Origin: Ancistrus triradiatus
Lineage: Eukaryota; Chordata; Actinopteri; Siluriformes; Loricariidae
Length of the DNA stretch: 64,000 nucleotides
Assembly (NCBI GenBank): GCA_025084515.1
Contig: JAJAGP010000276.1
Span: forward strand, 124,001 to 188,000
Reading direction: 5' to 3'
In this document: positions 1 to 10,036 of the stretch, in pieces
Layout: every line of letters starts with the position of its first letter
Position numbering within the stretch: the stretch's first letter is position 1
Notes under the pieces: model-generated
What the model was told of the DNA's origin: nothing
Database searches by the model: none
Seen by the model: the letters and a program-made list of their open reading frames with translations, nothing else
Position numbers and translations under genes: made by a program

Positions 1-1164
1 CTAATGTTTCAGGTTTTCTCTGGTGAACTTCATTTCATTTGTTAATAAACATCCATTCCTGCATTTCAGGCCTGCAGGACATTCCAAAAAAAAGTTGTGT
101 TGGGGGCAATTTAGGGTTAGTAATGAGGTAAAAAAAAAAATAATAGTGCTGTGATTTCCAACAGGTGATTGTAATCATGAATTGGTACATATGCAGCATC
201 CAAGGAAGGCTGAGTCTTTGAGGAGCAAAGATGGGAAGATGATCTCCAGTTTATCAACCAATGTGTGAGAAAATGATTTAAATGTTTTAAAACAATATTC
301 CTCAAAGAAAGAGTGGAAAGGATTAAAATATATCTCCCTCTACAGTGCATAATATCATTAAACAGGACCTAAAGGCCAATGGCTCAAGCCTAAACTGAAG
401 ACCTATGATCTCCGATCCCTCAGACGGCACTGCATCAAGAACCGTCATTCATCAACAGCTGATAGAACCAAATGGGCAAGGGATTACTTTATCAAACTTT
501 TATCCAGCACTACAATATGGAGTTACATTCATAAATGACACTTAAAACAATACTGTGCAAAAAAGAAGCCTCATGTTAACCACGTCCAGAATGGCATCAA
601 CGTCTCTGTTGTCTGAGGCATAAGGAATTGACCATCATACAGTGGAAACATGTATTGTGGTCAGACTAATCAGTATTTCAGATCTTTTTTGGAAGAAACG
701 CAGGCTGTGTGCTCCGGACCAAAGACGAAAAGGACCATCCAGCGTATTATCAGCTACAAAAGCCAAGCCATGTCAGGGTATGGGGTTGGGTCAGTGCCCA
801 AAGGTCATTTACATTCTGTGATGGCAGCATTAATGCAGAAAAGTACATTTACATTTACATTTACAGCATTTAGCAGACGCCCTTATCCAGAGCGACTTAC
901 AATTGATACAGTCTTACAATCCAAGCAGTTGTGGGTTAAGGGCCTTGCTCAAGGACCCAACAGTGGCAGCTTGGCAGAGGTGGGATTTGAACCCTGGACC
1001 TTCTGGTCCAGAGTCCAGTACTTTAACCACTAGGCTACCACAGTCCCTTATCCAGTCCCTTATCCAAAAGTACATTGAGATTTTAGAGCAACATGTGCTG
1101 CCTTCAAGACGACATCTTTTCCAGGGACGTCTGTGTATTTTTCAACAGGACAATGCAAAACAAG
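1..1164 (+). mobile_element. Tc1-like DNA transposon, family D, copy D1 (cut by window start)
   Basis: Tc1/mariner-type element whose 5' end lies before the window. The sequence matches my memory of a common fish Tc1-like repeat: untranslated leader at about 1-230, then a transposase reading frame with many breaks. A SINE (850-1065) interrupts the catalytic half. The copy stops at about 1165, right after the second catalytic motif, and runs into an inverted 5' piece of the same family. It lacks the third catalytic region and the proper 3' terminal repeat. Superfamily is confident; exact subfamily is not. Confidence 0.8.
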
Positions 1165-1165
1165 C
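231..1165 (+). pseudogene. Tc1-like transposase pseudogene (D1)
   Basis: Reading begins at an ATG at 231 (MGR...) and gives an N-terminal helix-turn-helix region, including a CEK/IIEMF-like stretch and SPSTVHNIIK at about 320-360. A WSD motif follows near 650-665, where the third codon after D is a stop, and FQQDNAK, the second catalytic Asp motif, lies near 1140-1160. The frame is broken by several stops and shifts and by the SINE at 850-1065. The family protein is normally about 340 residues with a DD34E triad. The third catalytic residue is missing because the copy ends at 1165, so it cannot be active. Confidence 0.8.
850..1065 (-). mobile_element. tRNA-derived SINE (V-SINE-like), copy 1
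   Basis: On the minus strand it has a tRNA-like head with an RNA polymerase III A box (AGCCTAGTGGTTA) and B box (GGTTCAAATCC), then the conserved central block GGGTCCTTGAGCAAG, then the 3' tail GCGTCTGCTAAATGCTGTAA ending in ATGTAAATG units. An 11-bp target duplication, AAAAGTACATT, flanks it at 839-849 and 1066-1076. The head carries a short extra repeat (CAGTCCCTTATC twice at 1041-1065). It sits inside the D1 transposase. Confidence 0.93.
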
Positions 1166-1648
1166 CAAATCAGAAAAAAGTTAGGACTGAAATATGGAAA
1201 TCTCTTCCAGTATGTCTTTGAGGAATATTGTTTTTAAACATTTCAATGATTTTCTTGCACATTTGTTGATAATCTGGAGATTCTCTGCCCATTTTTACTC
1301 CTCAGAGGCTCAGCCTTTTTTTTTTTTTTTTAACCAAATCATGATTATGATCACCTGTTGATTTTACCTGTTTGAAAGCACATAATTATTTAGTTCTTGT
1401 TGTTGTTTTTACCTCATTACTAGTCCTAAATTGTCCATGTCCCATCTTTCTTTCGATTGTGTTGCAGGCCTGAAATGCAAGAATGGATGTTTATTTACAA
1501 ATTAAATGAAGTTGATCAAAAAACCCCGAAATATCTTGGGTTCATTCTGTCTGCAGTGAAGTAAAAGTCAAAGGAAATGTAAGGAACTGCATATAGTTTT
1601 CTTTTGAAATTTCCTTTCCGTCCCAATTTTTTCTGATTTGGGGTTGTA
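1166..1648 (-). mobile_element. Inverted 5' portion of a family D Tc1-like element
   Basis: Read on the minus strand, this begins at a terminal repeat (TACAACCCCAAATCAG, ending at 1648), passes through the same leader as 1-230, and reaches the transposase start at 1292 followed by an N-terminal reading matching D1. It breaks off near 1185. The + strand at 1166-1184 again resembles the terminal repeat, so the junction is built on terminal-repeat sequence. The two pieces form an inverted duplication able to fold back over roughly 300 bp. Confidence 0.8.
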
Positions 1649-1750
1649 TAGCAGTTTAAGCTTCAGATGCTGTGCAGATGGTGGTGTTCTACTTTTGTTT
1701 TCAATGGTCAGCGTCCTGTTTCACAGAACATACCTGCACTGATGACATAT

Positions 1751-1945
1751 GGGACTGTGGTGGCCTAGTGGTTAAGGTACTGGACTCTGGACCAGAAAGT
1801 CCAGGGTTCAAATCCCACATCTGCCAAGCTGCCACTGTTGGGTCCTTGAGCAAGACCCTTAACCCACAATTGCTTGGATTGTAAGATTGCATCAATTGTA
1901 AGTCGCTCTGGATAAGGGTGTCTGCTAAATGCTGTAAATGTAAAT
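1751..1945 (+). mobile_element. tRNA-derived SINE (V-SINE-like), copy 2
   Basis: Full-length copy: A box TGGCCTAGTGGTT at 1761-1773, B box GGTTCAAATCC at 1805-1815, central block with CCTTGAGCAAGACCC, and tail TCTGCTAAATGCTGTAAATG. The flanks share a loose GATGA...CAT motif that may be a decayed target duplication. It is opposite in orientation to copy 1 with about 690 bp between. Confidence 0.93.
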
Positions 1946-3685
1946 ATGATGAATAACATGCTTAATCTTTAGTGAAACCATGTTTGACCATGCTGTAGAA
2001 CCCATACATGTATATATTCTACCTCTCCCAGTATTTTTTGCACTAAAAATTCCTCTGGTCTTTGTGAGAGAATGAATGGGCAGCAAAAAGGAAGACTAGG
2101 CTTGATCAATCACTGTAATGAACCCCATGTTTGCAAGCAATGGTAAGCTCATTATTATATTAAAATTATGATCCTTGTTGTTTTTGCCTCAAGCAGTATT
2201 AATGATTTGGCATAACATTGACAATCCCCTCCCAAATCGATGCCTGTCCAGCCCCTGTTTGAAATGGGTCTGTGTCTTTGGAGGCAATCTGAATTTCAGA
2301 TAGTCTTTTCCACTGATAACTTGTACTCAGTTGGATAGAGTTAATTCAGCATTTAATTTAACATCAGACATCAGAAAAAGGTTTCATTTCATGTAAACGC
2401 AAACAGTCCCTTCAGCAGATGAGCTGAATCTCATAAGCAGCTTAGACATGCAAGGGGATTTTTGCTTTCTTATTTTTTGGTCTTTGTTTTCATCATTTCA
2501 GGGCAGTCATCTGAGCCTTTTTAAAATGGGTGTCATGGAACGTCAGCATCACAAGGTGATCACAGAGCGTGGCGCTGCATGCATATGTAATGGAACACGT
2601 GTACAATTTGCTTTCTTTTTTTGGTAGAGTCTCTTGGGACGAATCATTACAAGATCCTCTTACTCCAAGGGAGGTGAAATAGAAACTAGGCTGCATTTTG
2701 ACTGAGGTAAATGAGTTCTCTGAGAGCACTCTACTCTTCACTGTGAAGTTCATTTTCCTGAGACGTCTGAAGTGTTTAATTAGCCTAATTACTTGACTTA
2801 AAATGACTTTCAGTCTTTTTCTTACCCATGACAGGCCTCCACTGATTTGCAAGCTTTTGAGTGATTGAAATAAAGATATGCAGATGGACGCTTCAGGCAG
2901 GAAGTGCTTATAGTAGAGGTGGAGATGCAAGCATAATCTCCAGGAAATGTTTACTATCTGTTTCATATGTGCTATAAATGGGGTGTCTCATACAGATGAC
3001 TGATAATGACTGCTAACTAGTGCAAAAACCTGACAAGAAGCAAAGTGAACCCTGACTGTGGACCACTTCTTACTATTAAAAACAAATCCAAACATATAAA
3101 ACTGTTCTTCTTTTCATGTCGCTTTCATACTGTTCTCTCTGCTCTCTAACCTCAAATTATGCAGTGGTTTGTTGGTTTGTGTTCTGTTTGTGCAGTTGAC
3201 TGAGCAGCAGATATGCATTGGGGATTTTGTAGTGACTGTTGCTTACTCTTACTCACTCTTTCCTGTGTAGCGTAGGGGACACCCCATAAACACTTGGCTC
3301 TGCACAGAAGCCCCTACTTGACACTTGCTCTTGGCCCTGACAGAAGATGTAACAAACACCCCTGCCTCATTTGAATATAGTACTGGAGTTTCCAACCTTG
3401 CTGGGACAGCTGAGCCTTTGTCTTTCTGGAAAGAGAAAACCCTACCTTGCTTTTAAAAATAGCAATAGGCAAGCAGGCCAGTGGGTCATGTTTTATGCAT
3501 TCCTTCTGGCGGCAGACTACAGAACAATACCGTTGTTGACAGTGAAACTTAAATGAATGTGGTGCTCACATTGGAATTTTATGATACTCAGAAGTATGTA
3601 GTTGTACCCCCTGCCTTATGGCAGTTGTCTCCCGTTTGTGCCTTTCAGCTGCGTTTCAGCTTTGCATTTCAATTTTATTGCGCAA
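1946..3685. other. Unrecognised single-copy-looking sequence
   Basis: No repeat family or exon recognised. The longest open frame here (minus, 2493-2966) has no domain I know and is rich in substitutable residues, so I do not call it a gene. At 2777-2791 two TAATTA cores separated by GCC form a near-palindromic homeodomain-type site. Confidence 0.4.
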
Positions 3686-4241
3686 TACAGGTATTCCCCA
3701 TTTAACGTCCACATTAGCATCGGCCAATAAAAAAAACCATTTCGGACAACCACTAACCAAACACACACAACACACCACCATCTCATCAGTGTCACTGCAG
3801 TGCTGAGAATGATCCACCACCCAAATAGTACCTGATCTGTGGTGGTCCTGTGGCTGTCCTGACCATTAGAGAAGGGGATTAAAAAAGCATGTATAGAAAC
3901 AGATGGACTACAGTCTGTAATTGTAGAACTACAAAGTGCATCTATATGGTAAGTGTAACTGGTGAAATGTACAATGTGTGTGGAAACAAAGAGTGTACTT
4001 AATAAAGTGATCGATGAGTGTGTATATAAGCAATTAACATAGGAATCTCATAATTATTAAGCAATATGTGGTCATTACAGTACTATACACTGTAACATCA
4101 TACATTGGACAGCGCTGTACAGTGTAGTTGTCATTTTAAATATGTTTATGGCCTTAATGTCCTCAGTTGAAAGACAGATTTTTATTTCCCATTGTAAAGT
4201 TTAAGTCCTCAGCCGTTGATTGGATGGATGTTAAACCTGTA
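3686..4241 (+). mobile_element. Non-autonomous terminal-inverted-repeat element, family M, copy M1
   Basis: The left end TACAGGTATTCCCCATTTAAC and right end GGATGTTAAACCTGTA form imperfect inverted termini. The right 140 bp (GACAGATTTTTATTTCC block) matches copies M2 and M6. The middle is replaced by an H-family fragment (about 3740-4026). No coding capacity. A related TTTAACGAC-type terminus exists in other vertebrate DNA transposons, but I cannot assign a superfamily. Confidence 0.6.
3740..4026 (+). mobile_element. H-family DNA element fragment (H1) inside M1
   Basis: Matches the right half of the H2 element at 57121-57696: CAGTGCTGAGAATGATCC, ACCTGATCTGTGGTGGTCC and AACAGATGGACTACAG occur in the same order. 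It ends at a terminal repeat near 4026. The left half is missing. This is a widespread fish repeat as I recall it. Confidence 0.75.
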
Positions 4242-4653
4242 GATTTTGAATTTGACTGTGGCTCGGAAGAATGAGTGGTGGTTGTGTGGGAGCATCTGAT
4301 GGAAAGATATCTCCCATTTACCAAGGTTTTTAATTGGCCTCACACCTTCAAGCACCAATCACACTAGCGTGACAAAGCCACAGGTGACCATTTCCAATGT
4401 GAAATAGCAACACATGACAGAGACAATGACATATAGACTGAGGAACAAGACACAGAAAGAGATCAAAATAAAACATTTCTGTTTCTCTGGACCAATTGTA
4501 TGGTGTCAAGTGTACATCGTCACCTGAACTCTGAAGTCATAATGGTATGAAATAATTCTGTAGTCAGGGCTTAACATGTTGGATGGAAGTGCTTCATAGT
4601 AAATCCCAACACAAGCAATAAAATCAGCAAATATTCACAAAATACAAACACCA
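4242..4653. other. Unrecognised sequence
   Basis: No gene or repeat recognised between M1 and K1. Confidence 0.4.
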
Positions 4654-5282
4654 AGTGTGTTTACATGCACTTTATAATCGGATAATTGCAGAAAATCAGA
4701 TTTTGTGAGGACTCCAATCAGTGAGTTTACATGCACTTGGGTGATCAGATAGTGGGAACGCTCCAGGTTTACATGAGGCAGTAATCAAATTTCTACTTTG
4801 CAACCAGCTAAAATTTTCACAGAAGGATGTGATGTCGACTCTCATAATTAAATAATGGAATTGTTCATTTCCTGTAGCACATTGTAGAGTCTAGTAGCAG
4901 TTCCAGGGTGCTGCATTTAATTCCAGGGTTGCCAGATCCCCGGAATGAAACAAACAACCAGATCTATGGAAGTAAGCCCAAAGAAGTAAAGTGTTTTAGA
5001 ATAAGCAGACCTGACAACCATGTTTGAAGCTGCTAGATTCTGTTTCCGGAATACTTCTGCATGTATGATGGGCAGATGGAAAAAAATGATTGAAATCGGA
5101 GTAAAGGTATACATGCGCTGAGAAATCAGATTATTGAGTGGAAAAAAACTGCCGTTTTTATCAGATTTTTAAGATCTGATTTCTAGGGCTTAATCTGATG
5201 GTTTTTACATGACCATTTGAAAATCCAGATAACTGCAGAAATCCAGTTATGATCAGATTATTAAGTTCATGTAAACACCCTC
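4654..5282. mobile_element. Non-autonomous DNA element, family K, copy K1
   Basis: The ends are inverted repeats: GTGTTTACATGCACTTTATA on the left against the complement of TTAAGTTCATGTAAACACCC on the right, each followed by AT-rich ATAATC/GATTAT sequence. Several internal AATCAGATT motifs give it a subrepeat character. A second copy in reverse orientation is at 32230-32714 (both share TTAATTCCAGGGTTGCCAG). No open frame. Superfamily unknown. Confidence 0.65.
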
Positions 5283-5869
5283 AGTGAGCCTTCAGTAGTG
5301 AACAGGCAGGGTCACCATGACGCTATTTAAAGACGTTTGTAGAGATGTGGATTAGCAGATATGTTTCAGAAATGTGCAAATATTGTGCAAAATCTTATGC
5401 CAAATTAGTGCACCACTAACTGTGACATTTGACACACTTCTGCTGTAGTACGGTTGCTATTTGATGTGTTGGTGGCTGCAGACTTTGTTTACATAAAGAG
5501 ATTTTGATCACTTAGGCTTCTTTATTATATTTACAGTAAACAATCTGATAAAAATCTCTGTTTTCATACACTAAATGTAAACTGATCCAAAACTGTATGC
5601 ATGGCATGCCATTTGGTGTTAAGGTTATGAAAGCAGTGGGAAGGGGCGAGTCATGTTGGTCTGTGATGAGGAACCAGGGACTGTTCGGCACATTACTTGA
5701 TTATTCAAATGCCATGCTTGCGTTTCTTATAAGTCTATAATTGTAGCAGGTTCATCAGAACATACTTAGACTGTACATATTAAATGGTAAAAGAGTTAGA
5801 GTTCTCGTCCTTCAACTTCCTTACATGTCTTTCCATGAATAACCCGCGGTTGATTATTTGGTTATTTTC
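5283..5869. other. Unrecognised sequence
   Basis: No gene, RNA or clear repeat recognised between K1 and R1. Confidence 0.35.
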
Positions 5870-6115
5870 TTGGCGTAAGAGGTTAGCGCAGTTGCCTATC
5901 AGGTCCGGAGATCCCTTGTTTGATCCAAACATCAGACTCTGTCCATCTGGAGTTTGCATGTCCTCCCTGTGTAGGTTTACTTCGAGTTTTCTGGTTTCCT
6001 TCCACATTCCAAAGGCATGCATTAGGTTAACTGGTTGCTCTAAATTGGCCTTTTGTGAATGTGTTGGACCATGGACTCTGTGCCTGTGTGCATGTGCTCC
6101 TTGTGTCCATATGAT
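5870..6115 (+). mobile_element. tRNA-headed SINE-like repeat, family R, copy R1 (partial)
   Basis: Degraded tRNA-like head (GAGGTTAGCGCAGTTGCC ... GTTTGATCC) followed by the family body: TGGAGTTTGCATGTCCTCC, CTGGTTTCCTTCCACATTCC and AAAGGCATGCATTAGGTTAA. The tail is lost. The same family is at 22425-22745, 26690-26800 and 30499-31340. Confidence 0.75.
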
Positions 6116-6302
6116 GTTATTTCGGGTGCTCCGGTTTCTGAACAAATGTGGAGATGCAAGGTTAAAATCAGCAGATAACTGGGCAAAAGTAATGAAAGAA
6201 CCATTCCAATATAGATCATGTAAAGACTTAATGCCCCTCTCTTGCCATACAATAAAAGCATTATCCCTCAAAGCTGGGGGAAATAAATGATTATTCAGTA
6301 TA

Positions 6303-7649
6303 CAGTGGGGCAAAGAAGTATTTAGTCAGCCACTGATTGTGCAAGTTCTCCTACTTACAAAGATGAGAGAGGTCTGTAATTTTCATCATAGGTACCCTTG
6401 AGACAAAATGAAGAAAAAAAATCCAGGAAATCACATTGTAAGATATTTAAAAAATTTAATTGTAAATTATGGTGGAAAATAAGTATTTGGTCAATAACAA
6501 AAGTTCAACTCAATACTTTGTAACATAACCTTTGTTTACAATGACAGAGGTCAAACTGTAAGTCTTCAACAGGTTTACACACTGTAGCTGGTATTGGTTT
6601 TGAAATGCTTTTTACGGAGCCACTCCTTCGTTGCCTGAGCGGTGTGTTTGGCATCATTGTCATGCTGGAAGACCCAGCCACGTTCCATCTTCAATGCTCT
6701 CACTGATGGAAGGAGGTTTTGTCTTAAAATCTCACCATACATGGCCCCGTTCATGCTTCCCTTAACCCGGATCAGTCGTCCTGTCCCCTTTGCAGAAAAA
6801 CAGCCCCAAAGCATGATATTTTCACCCCCATGCTTCACAGTAGGTATGGTGTTCTTGGGATGCAACTCAGCATTCTTCTTTATCCAAACACGACGAGTTG
6901 AGTTTTTACCAAAAAGTTCTATTTTGGTTTTATCTGACCACATGACATTTTCCCAATCCTCTTCTGGATCATCCATATGCTCTCTGGCAAACTTCAGACG
7001 GGCCTGGACATGTACTGGCTTAAGCAGGGGGACAGGCCTGGCACTGCAGGATCTGAGTCCCTCTCAGCATAGTGTGTTACTGATGGTAGCCTTTGTTACT
7101 TTGGTCCCAGCTCTCTGCAGGTCATTCATCAGGTCCCTCCGTGTAGTTCTGGGATTTTTGTCATGATCATTTTGACCCCATGGGATGAGATCTTGGTTAG
7201 ATGAGATTATCAGTGGTCTTGTATGTCTTACAATTGCTCTCACAGTTGATTTATTCACACCAACCTGCTTGCCTATTGTAGATTCACTCTTCCCAGCCTA
7301 GTGCAGGTCTACAATTTTCTTCCTGGTGTCCTTCGACAGCTCTTTGGTCTTGGCCGTGGTTGAGTTTGGAGTCTGACTGTTTGAGGCTGTGGACAGGTGT
7401 CTTTTATACAGATAACGAGGTCAAACAGGTGCCATTAATACAGGTAATGAGTGGAGGGCAGAAGCGCTTCTTAAAGAAGTTACAGGTCTGTTTGTGGGAG
7501 ACCAAATACTTATTTTCCACCATGATTTGCAATTAAATTCTTTAAAAATCCTGCAATGCGATTTCCTGGATTTTTTTTCTCCTTTTGTCTCTCATAGTTG
7601 AAGTGTAGCTATGATGAAATTACAGACCTCTCTCTTTTTTGCCCCGCTG
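6303..7649 (-). mobile_element. Tc1-like transposon, family A, copy A1
   Basis: Terminal inverted repeats CAGTGGGGCAAAGAAGTATT on the left and the complement of TTTTTTGCCCCGCTG on the right, flanked by the TA target duplication at 6301-6302 and 7650-7651. The 1347-bp element carries a transposase relic on the minus strand. It is shorter than the roughly 1.6 kb expected because the catalytic C-terminus is deleted. Confidence 0.93.
6575..7357 (-). pseudogene. Tc1-like transposase pseudogene (A1)
   Basis: The expected start codon at 7355-7357 reads ACG instead of ATG, followed by AKTKELSKDTRKKIV and a stop after about 20 codons. HTH sequence follows in pieces (7064-7258). A continuous stretch at 6575-6976 carries WSDKTK (first catalytic Asp), the KHGGENIMLWGCFSAKG core and FQHDNDAKHTA (second Asp). 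After LRKKHFK the sequence jumps to the extreme C-terminal coding region, so the PSQSPDLNPIE block with the catalytic Glu is deleted. Inactive on several counts. Confidence 0.88.
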
Positions 7650-7829
7650 TAGGCATGGACATTGAAGGCAATCTAAATTTGAAATGACGCCTGAATTTAA
7701 ACCAAATTTGAATTGTGGAAAGCACCAATGGTTTATTTGTAAAATTTGGGAGCTTGAGTGGTAGGGGACAAGCAAGTAGCATGTGTAATGACAAAATATA
7801 AAGAATGCATCTCTAGCCTACATTATAGC

Positions 7830-9060
7830 AACCCTGGAGACTAAAACCAACAAAGAGCCTTCTGATTATGAGCTGACCAATAATAAAATTAAAAAGTTGG
7901 GAAGCGCCAGTCCCCCGTCAATTCTGAATCTCTGTAATACTGATTTGCTTACTGTAGGAACCTTCCCATCCCATATAAAAGAAGTGATAAGTTAGTCCAG
8001 AGATTTAAAGAATTTTTTAGGCAACAATAAAGGAGTAGTTTGAAACAACAGGAAAAGGAATTTGGGTATTACGTTAATGTTTATGGCATTTATTCTAGCC
8101 ATCAAAGACAACGGAAGAGATTTCCGTCTTAGTAAGTCTATTAATCAAAGAAGAGAAATTGGTATGACAGAGAGAAACTCTGAGATACCTGAATCTCTAA
8201 ATATTTGAACCCAATCGGAGCAAATCTGAAACTTATGGCAGATTGAGTGAAAGTGGCAGTGGGTTCCCTGGATAACACTCGCTTTTCTGCAAATTCACTT
8301 TATAACCTGAAAATGAGCCAAACTTCCTCAAAAGTGGCAAGATCGGGGGAAGGGAAATCACTGGGTCGGTCATGTACAGCAACAGGTCATCAGCGTGTAA
8401 TGGTAATTTCAGTCGGAATGGGAGATTCCTTGGAAAGAGATTTTTAAGAGATTTTGACAGGGGGTTGATAGTTATGGCGAACAATAAGGCAGACGAAGGA
8501 CACCCTGTCTGGTCCCACGCGACAATGGAAAACAATCAGTATGAATGCACTTAGTATGAACACTGGCTTTCGGGGGAAGTGTATAAGAATTTTATCCAAG
8601 ATCTAAATTTGTCCCCGAATCCAAATCTGTGCAACAGCAAAAAAAAAAGAACAGCAAAAACTCCACTCGAAACGATCGAATGCTTTTTCTGTATCCAGTG
8701 AAATAACTTCAGGAGTTGAAAATTACGAACATCAAAGAAAAGCTGACGCCCCTTAACAAAACCATTTTGATCCACTGAAATTATATCCGGGAGAACGTTC
8801 TCCAATCGCAACAACAATACCTTGAACAAAATTTTCACATCTACATTTAATAGAGATAGAGGCTTGTATGAAGAGCAGGAAGTAGGATCTTTGTCCGTCT
8901 TTAAAAGAAGAAATATAGATGCTTCGATCAAGGTTGGATGCAGAAATCCAGGTTTGACAGGGACTGATTGTGAACTGCTAAAAGAAGAAGGTCCAATTTA
9001 TCCCTAAATTTGAAAAAATTGAGCCGGGAATCTATCAGGCACTGGTGCCTTATGGGCTTA
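7830..9060 (-). pseudogene. L1-like non-LTR retrotransposon, ORF2 reverse transcriptase fragment
   Basis: Minus-strand reading gives LINE reverse transcriptase blocks in order: PVPDRF and EASIFLLLKTDKDP near 9050-8900, SYKPLSLLNVDVKILFKVL, VDQNGFVKGRQ (8760-8740), LHRFGFGDKFRSWIKFLY, DQTGCPSSALLFAI (8510), HADDLLLY (about 8390), LRKFGSFSGYKVNLQKSE and, below 8230, the C-terminal WERISSLP and FIWDGK-type sequence. The polymerase motif is normally F/YADD; here Tyr is replaced by His. Frames shift at about 8550 and several stops follow. A stretch between the ...GRQ and LHRF blocks is compressed, losing the first catalytic Asp region. No 5' ORF1 or poly-A tail is seen; it is a truncated relic of the L1/Tx1 group common in fish. 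Confidence 0.9.
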
Positions 9061-9364
9061 CATAGTATTAATAGCAACAGTAACCATCCACACTTAAGGA
9101 TGAATCAAGATAAAGACATGTATTAAGTTAACTGATTACACTAAATCGGCCTGATCGGAGTATGTGTGGCTAGTTTCGATGTAACCTTGTGTATCTACGT
9201 AATCTTGTGTCTGTTGTTAAATAGTCTTTGATGCTGAAAGCGACGTAAAAAAAAAACTAAGTGCAGATGCGACAATAAATTAAATAAATAAACAAACAAG
9301 CAAATGATTGCGCTATTAATCCAATTTTTATGGACTATTTGTTTGCATCTAATCTCAGCCAGCG
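9061..9364. other. Unrecognised sequence
   Basis: About 300 bp between the LINE relic and N1 with no identifiable feature. Confidence 0.35.
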
Positions 9365-10036
9365 TAAAGGCTTTTTCACACGGAGTACGATTTTTACGCA
9401 ACAAAAAACAGATGAGATTTTTAACATACTGGGACCTTCACACAAAGTCTGGTGTGTTTTTTGTCTAAACACTCTGACAACTCCCTGTCCGCTTTTGCTT
9501 TCTTTAATGTCCCTTCTCTTAATGTGTCACAGAGACTTCACCATGTCTTTAGCACATCGTCAACTTAAAAAAAAACAAAGACAAGAAGATTAGTGCAGGA
9601 AGCTCTAGTTTGTTTCTGTGGGCATGAACAGATTAGAATGCACCTAAATAAACAATAAAACGCTTCCATGCAGTCACTGTGAGGTTTATCACCATCACTC
9701 TCCAGCCTTTCAGTTCTATTCCACCAGATCTTTTCTTTAATATCCATGTTTTTATAGTCAGTGTGTTGCTTGTCCTATAAGCTCTTGTGCTCTGCTGTTA
9801 GCAGGATGAGCTGTTCTGCCTGACAACCGAGCTCTGATTGGTCAGCCTGATTTTAAGGCGTCTGAACAACGCAGAAATTAGAACAGATTCAAAATTTTAC
9901 GCAGCGTCGCAGTATGTCAGTTTCGGTATGTCAGTGGAGAACTGCAATGATTATATGTGTGTTTTTTTTTTTTCAAAACTTGACGAGTGGGTTTTTTTTT
10001 TACCTTAAAATCAGACTCTGTGTGAAAAAGCCTTTA
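9365..10036. mobile_element. Terminal-inverted-repeat element N1
   Basis: The left end TAAAGGCTTTTTCACACGGA is the inverse of the right end (CTCTGTGTGAAAAAGCCTTTA, read from 10016). The flanks GCCAGCG and GCCAGTA may be a decayed target duplication. The interior has GAGCTCTGATTGGTCAGCC and ATTCAAAATTTT blocks; 9619-9897 recurs at 12359-12856. No significant open frame, so it is non-autonomous. A hAT- or Harbinger-type origin is possible; I cannot decide. Confidence 0.65.

Noticed and set aside
108..122. TTAGGGTTAG telomere-like word (also near 59833)
   Set aside because: Isolated occurrences within transposon or satellite-like repeats, not an array.
1761..1815. tRNA-like A and B boxes as a possible tRNA gene
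   Set aside because: Same pattern repeats in all SINE copies with a SINE body and tail; no cloverleaf acceptor pairing of a real tRNA.
2493..2966. 157-codon open frame on the minus strand in repeat-free sequence
   Set aside because: No recognisable domain, no splice-site or codon pattern supporting it, and length is within what chance gives in 64 kb of six frames.
5780..6313. Overlapping 168- and 177-codon frames on both strands
   Set aside because: They are mutual antisense shadows over the R1 SINE-like repeat.
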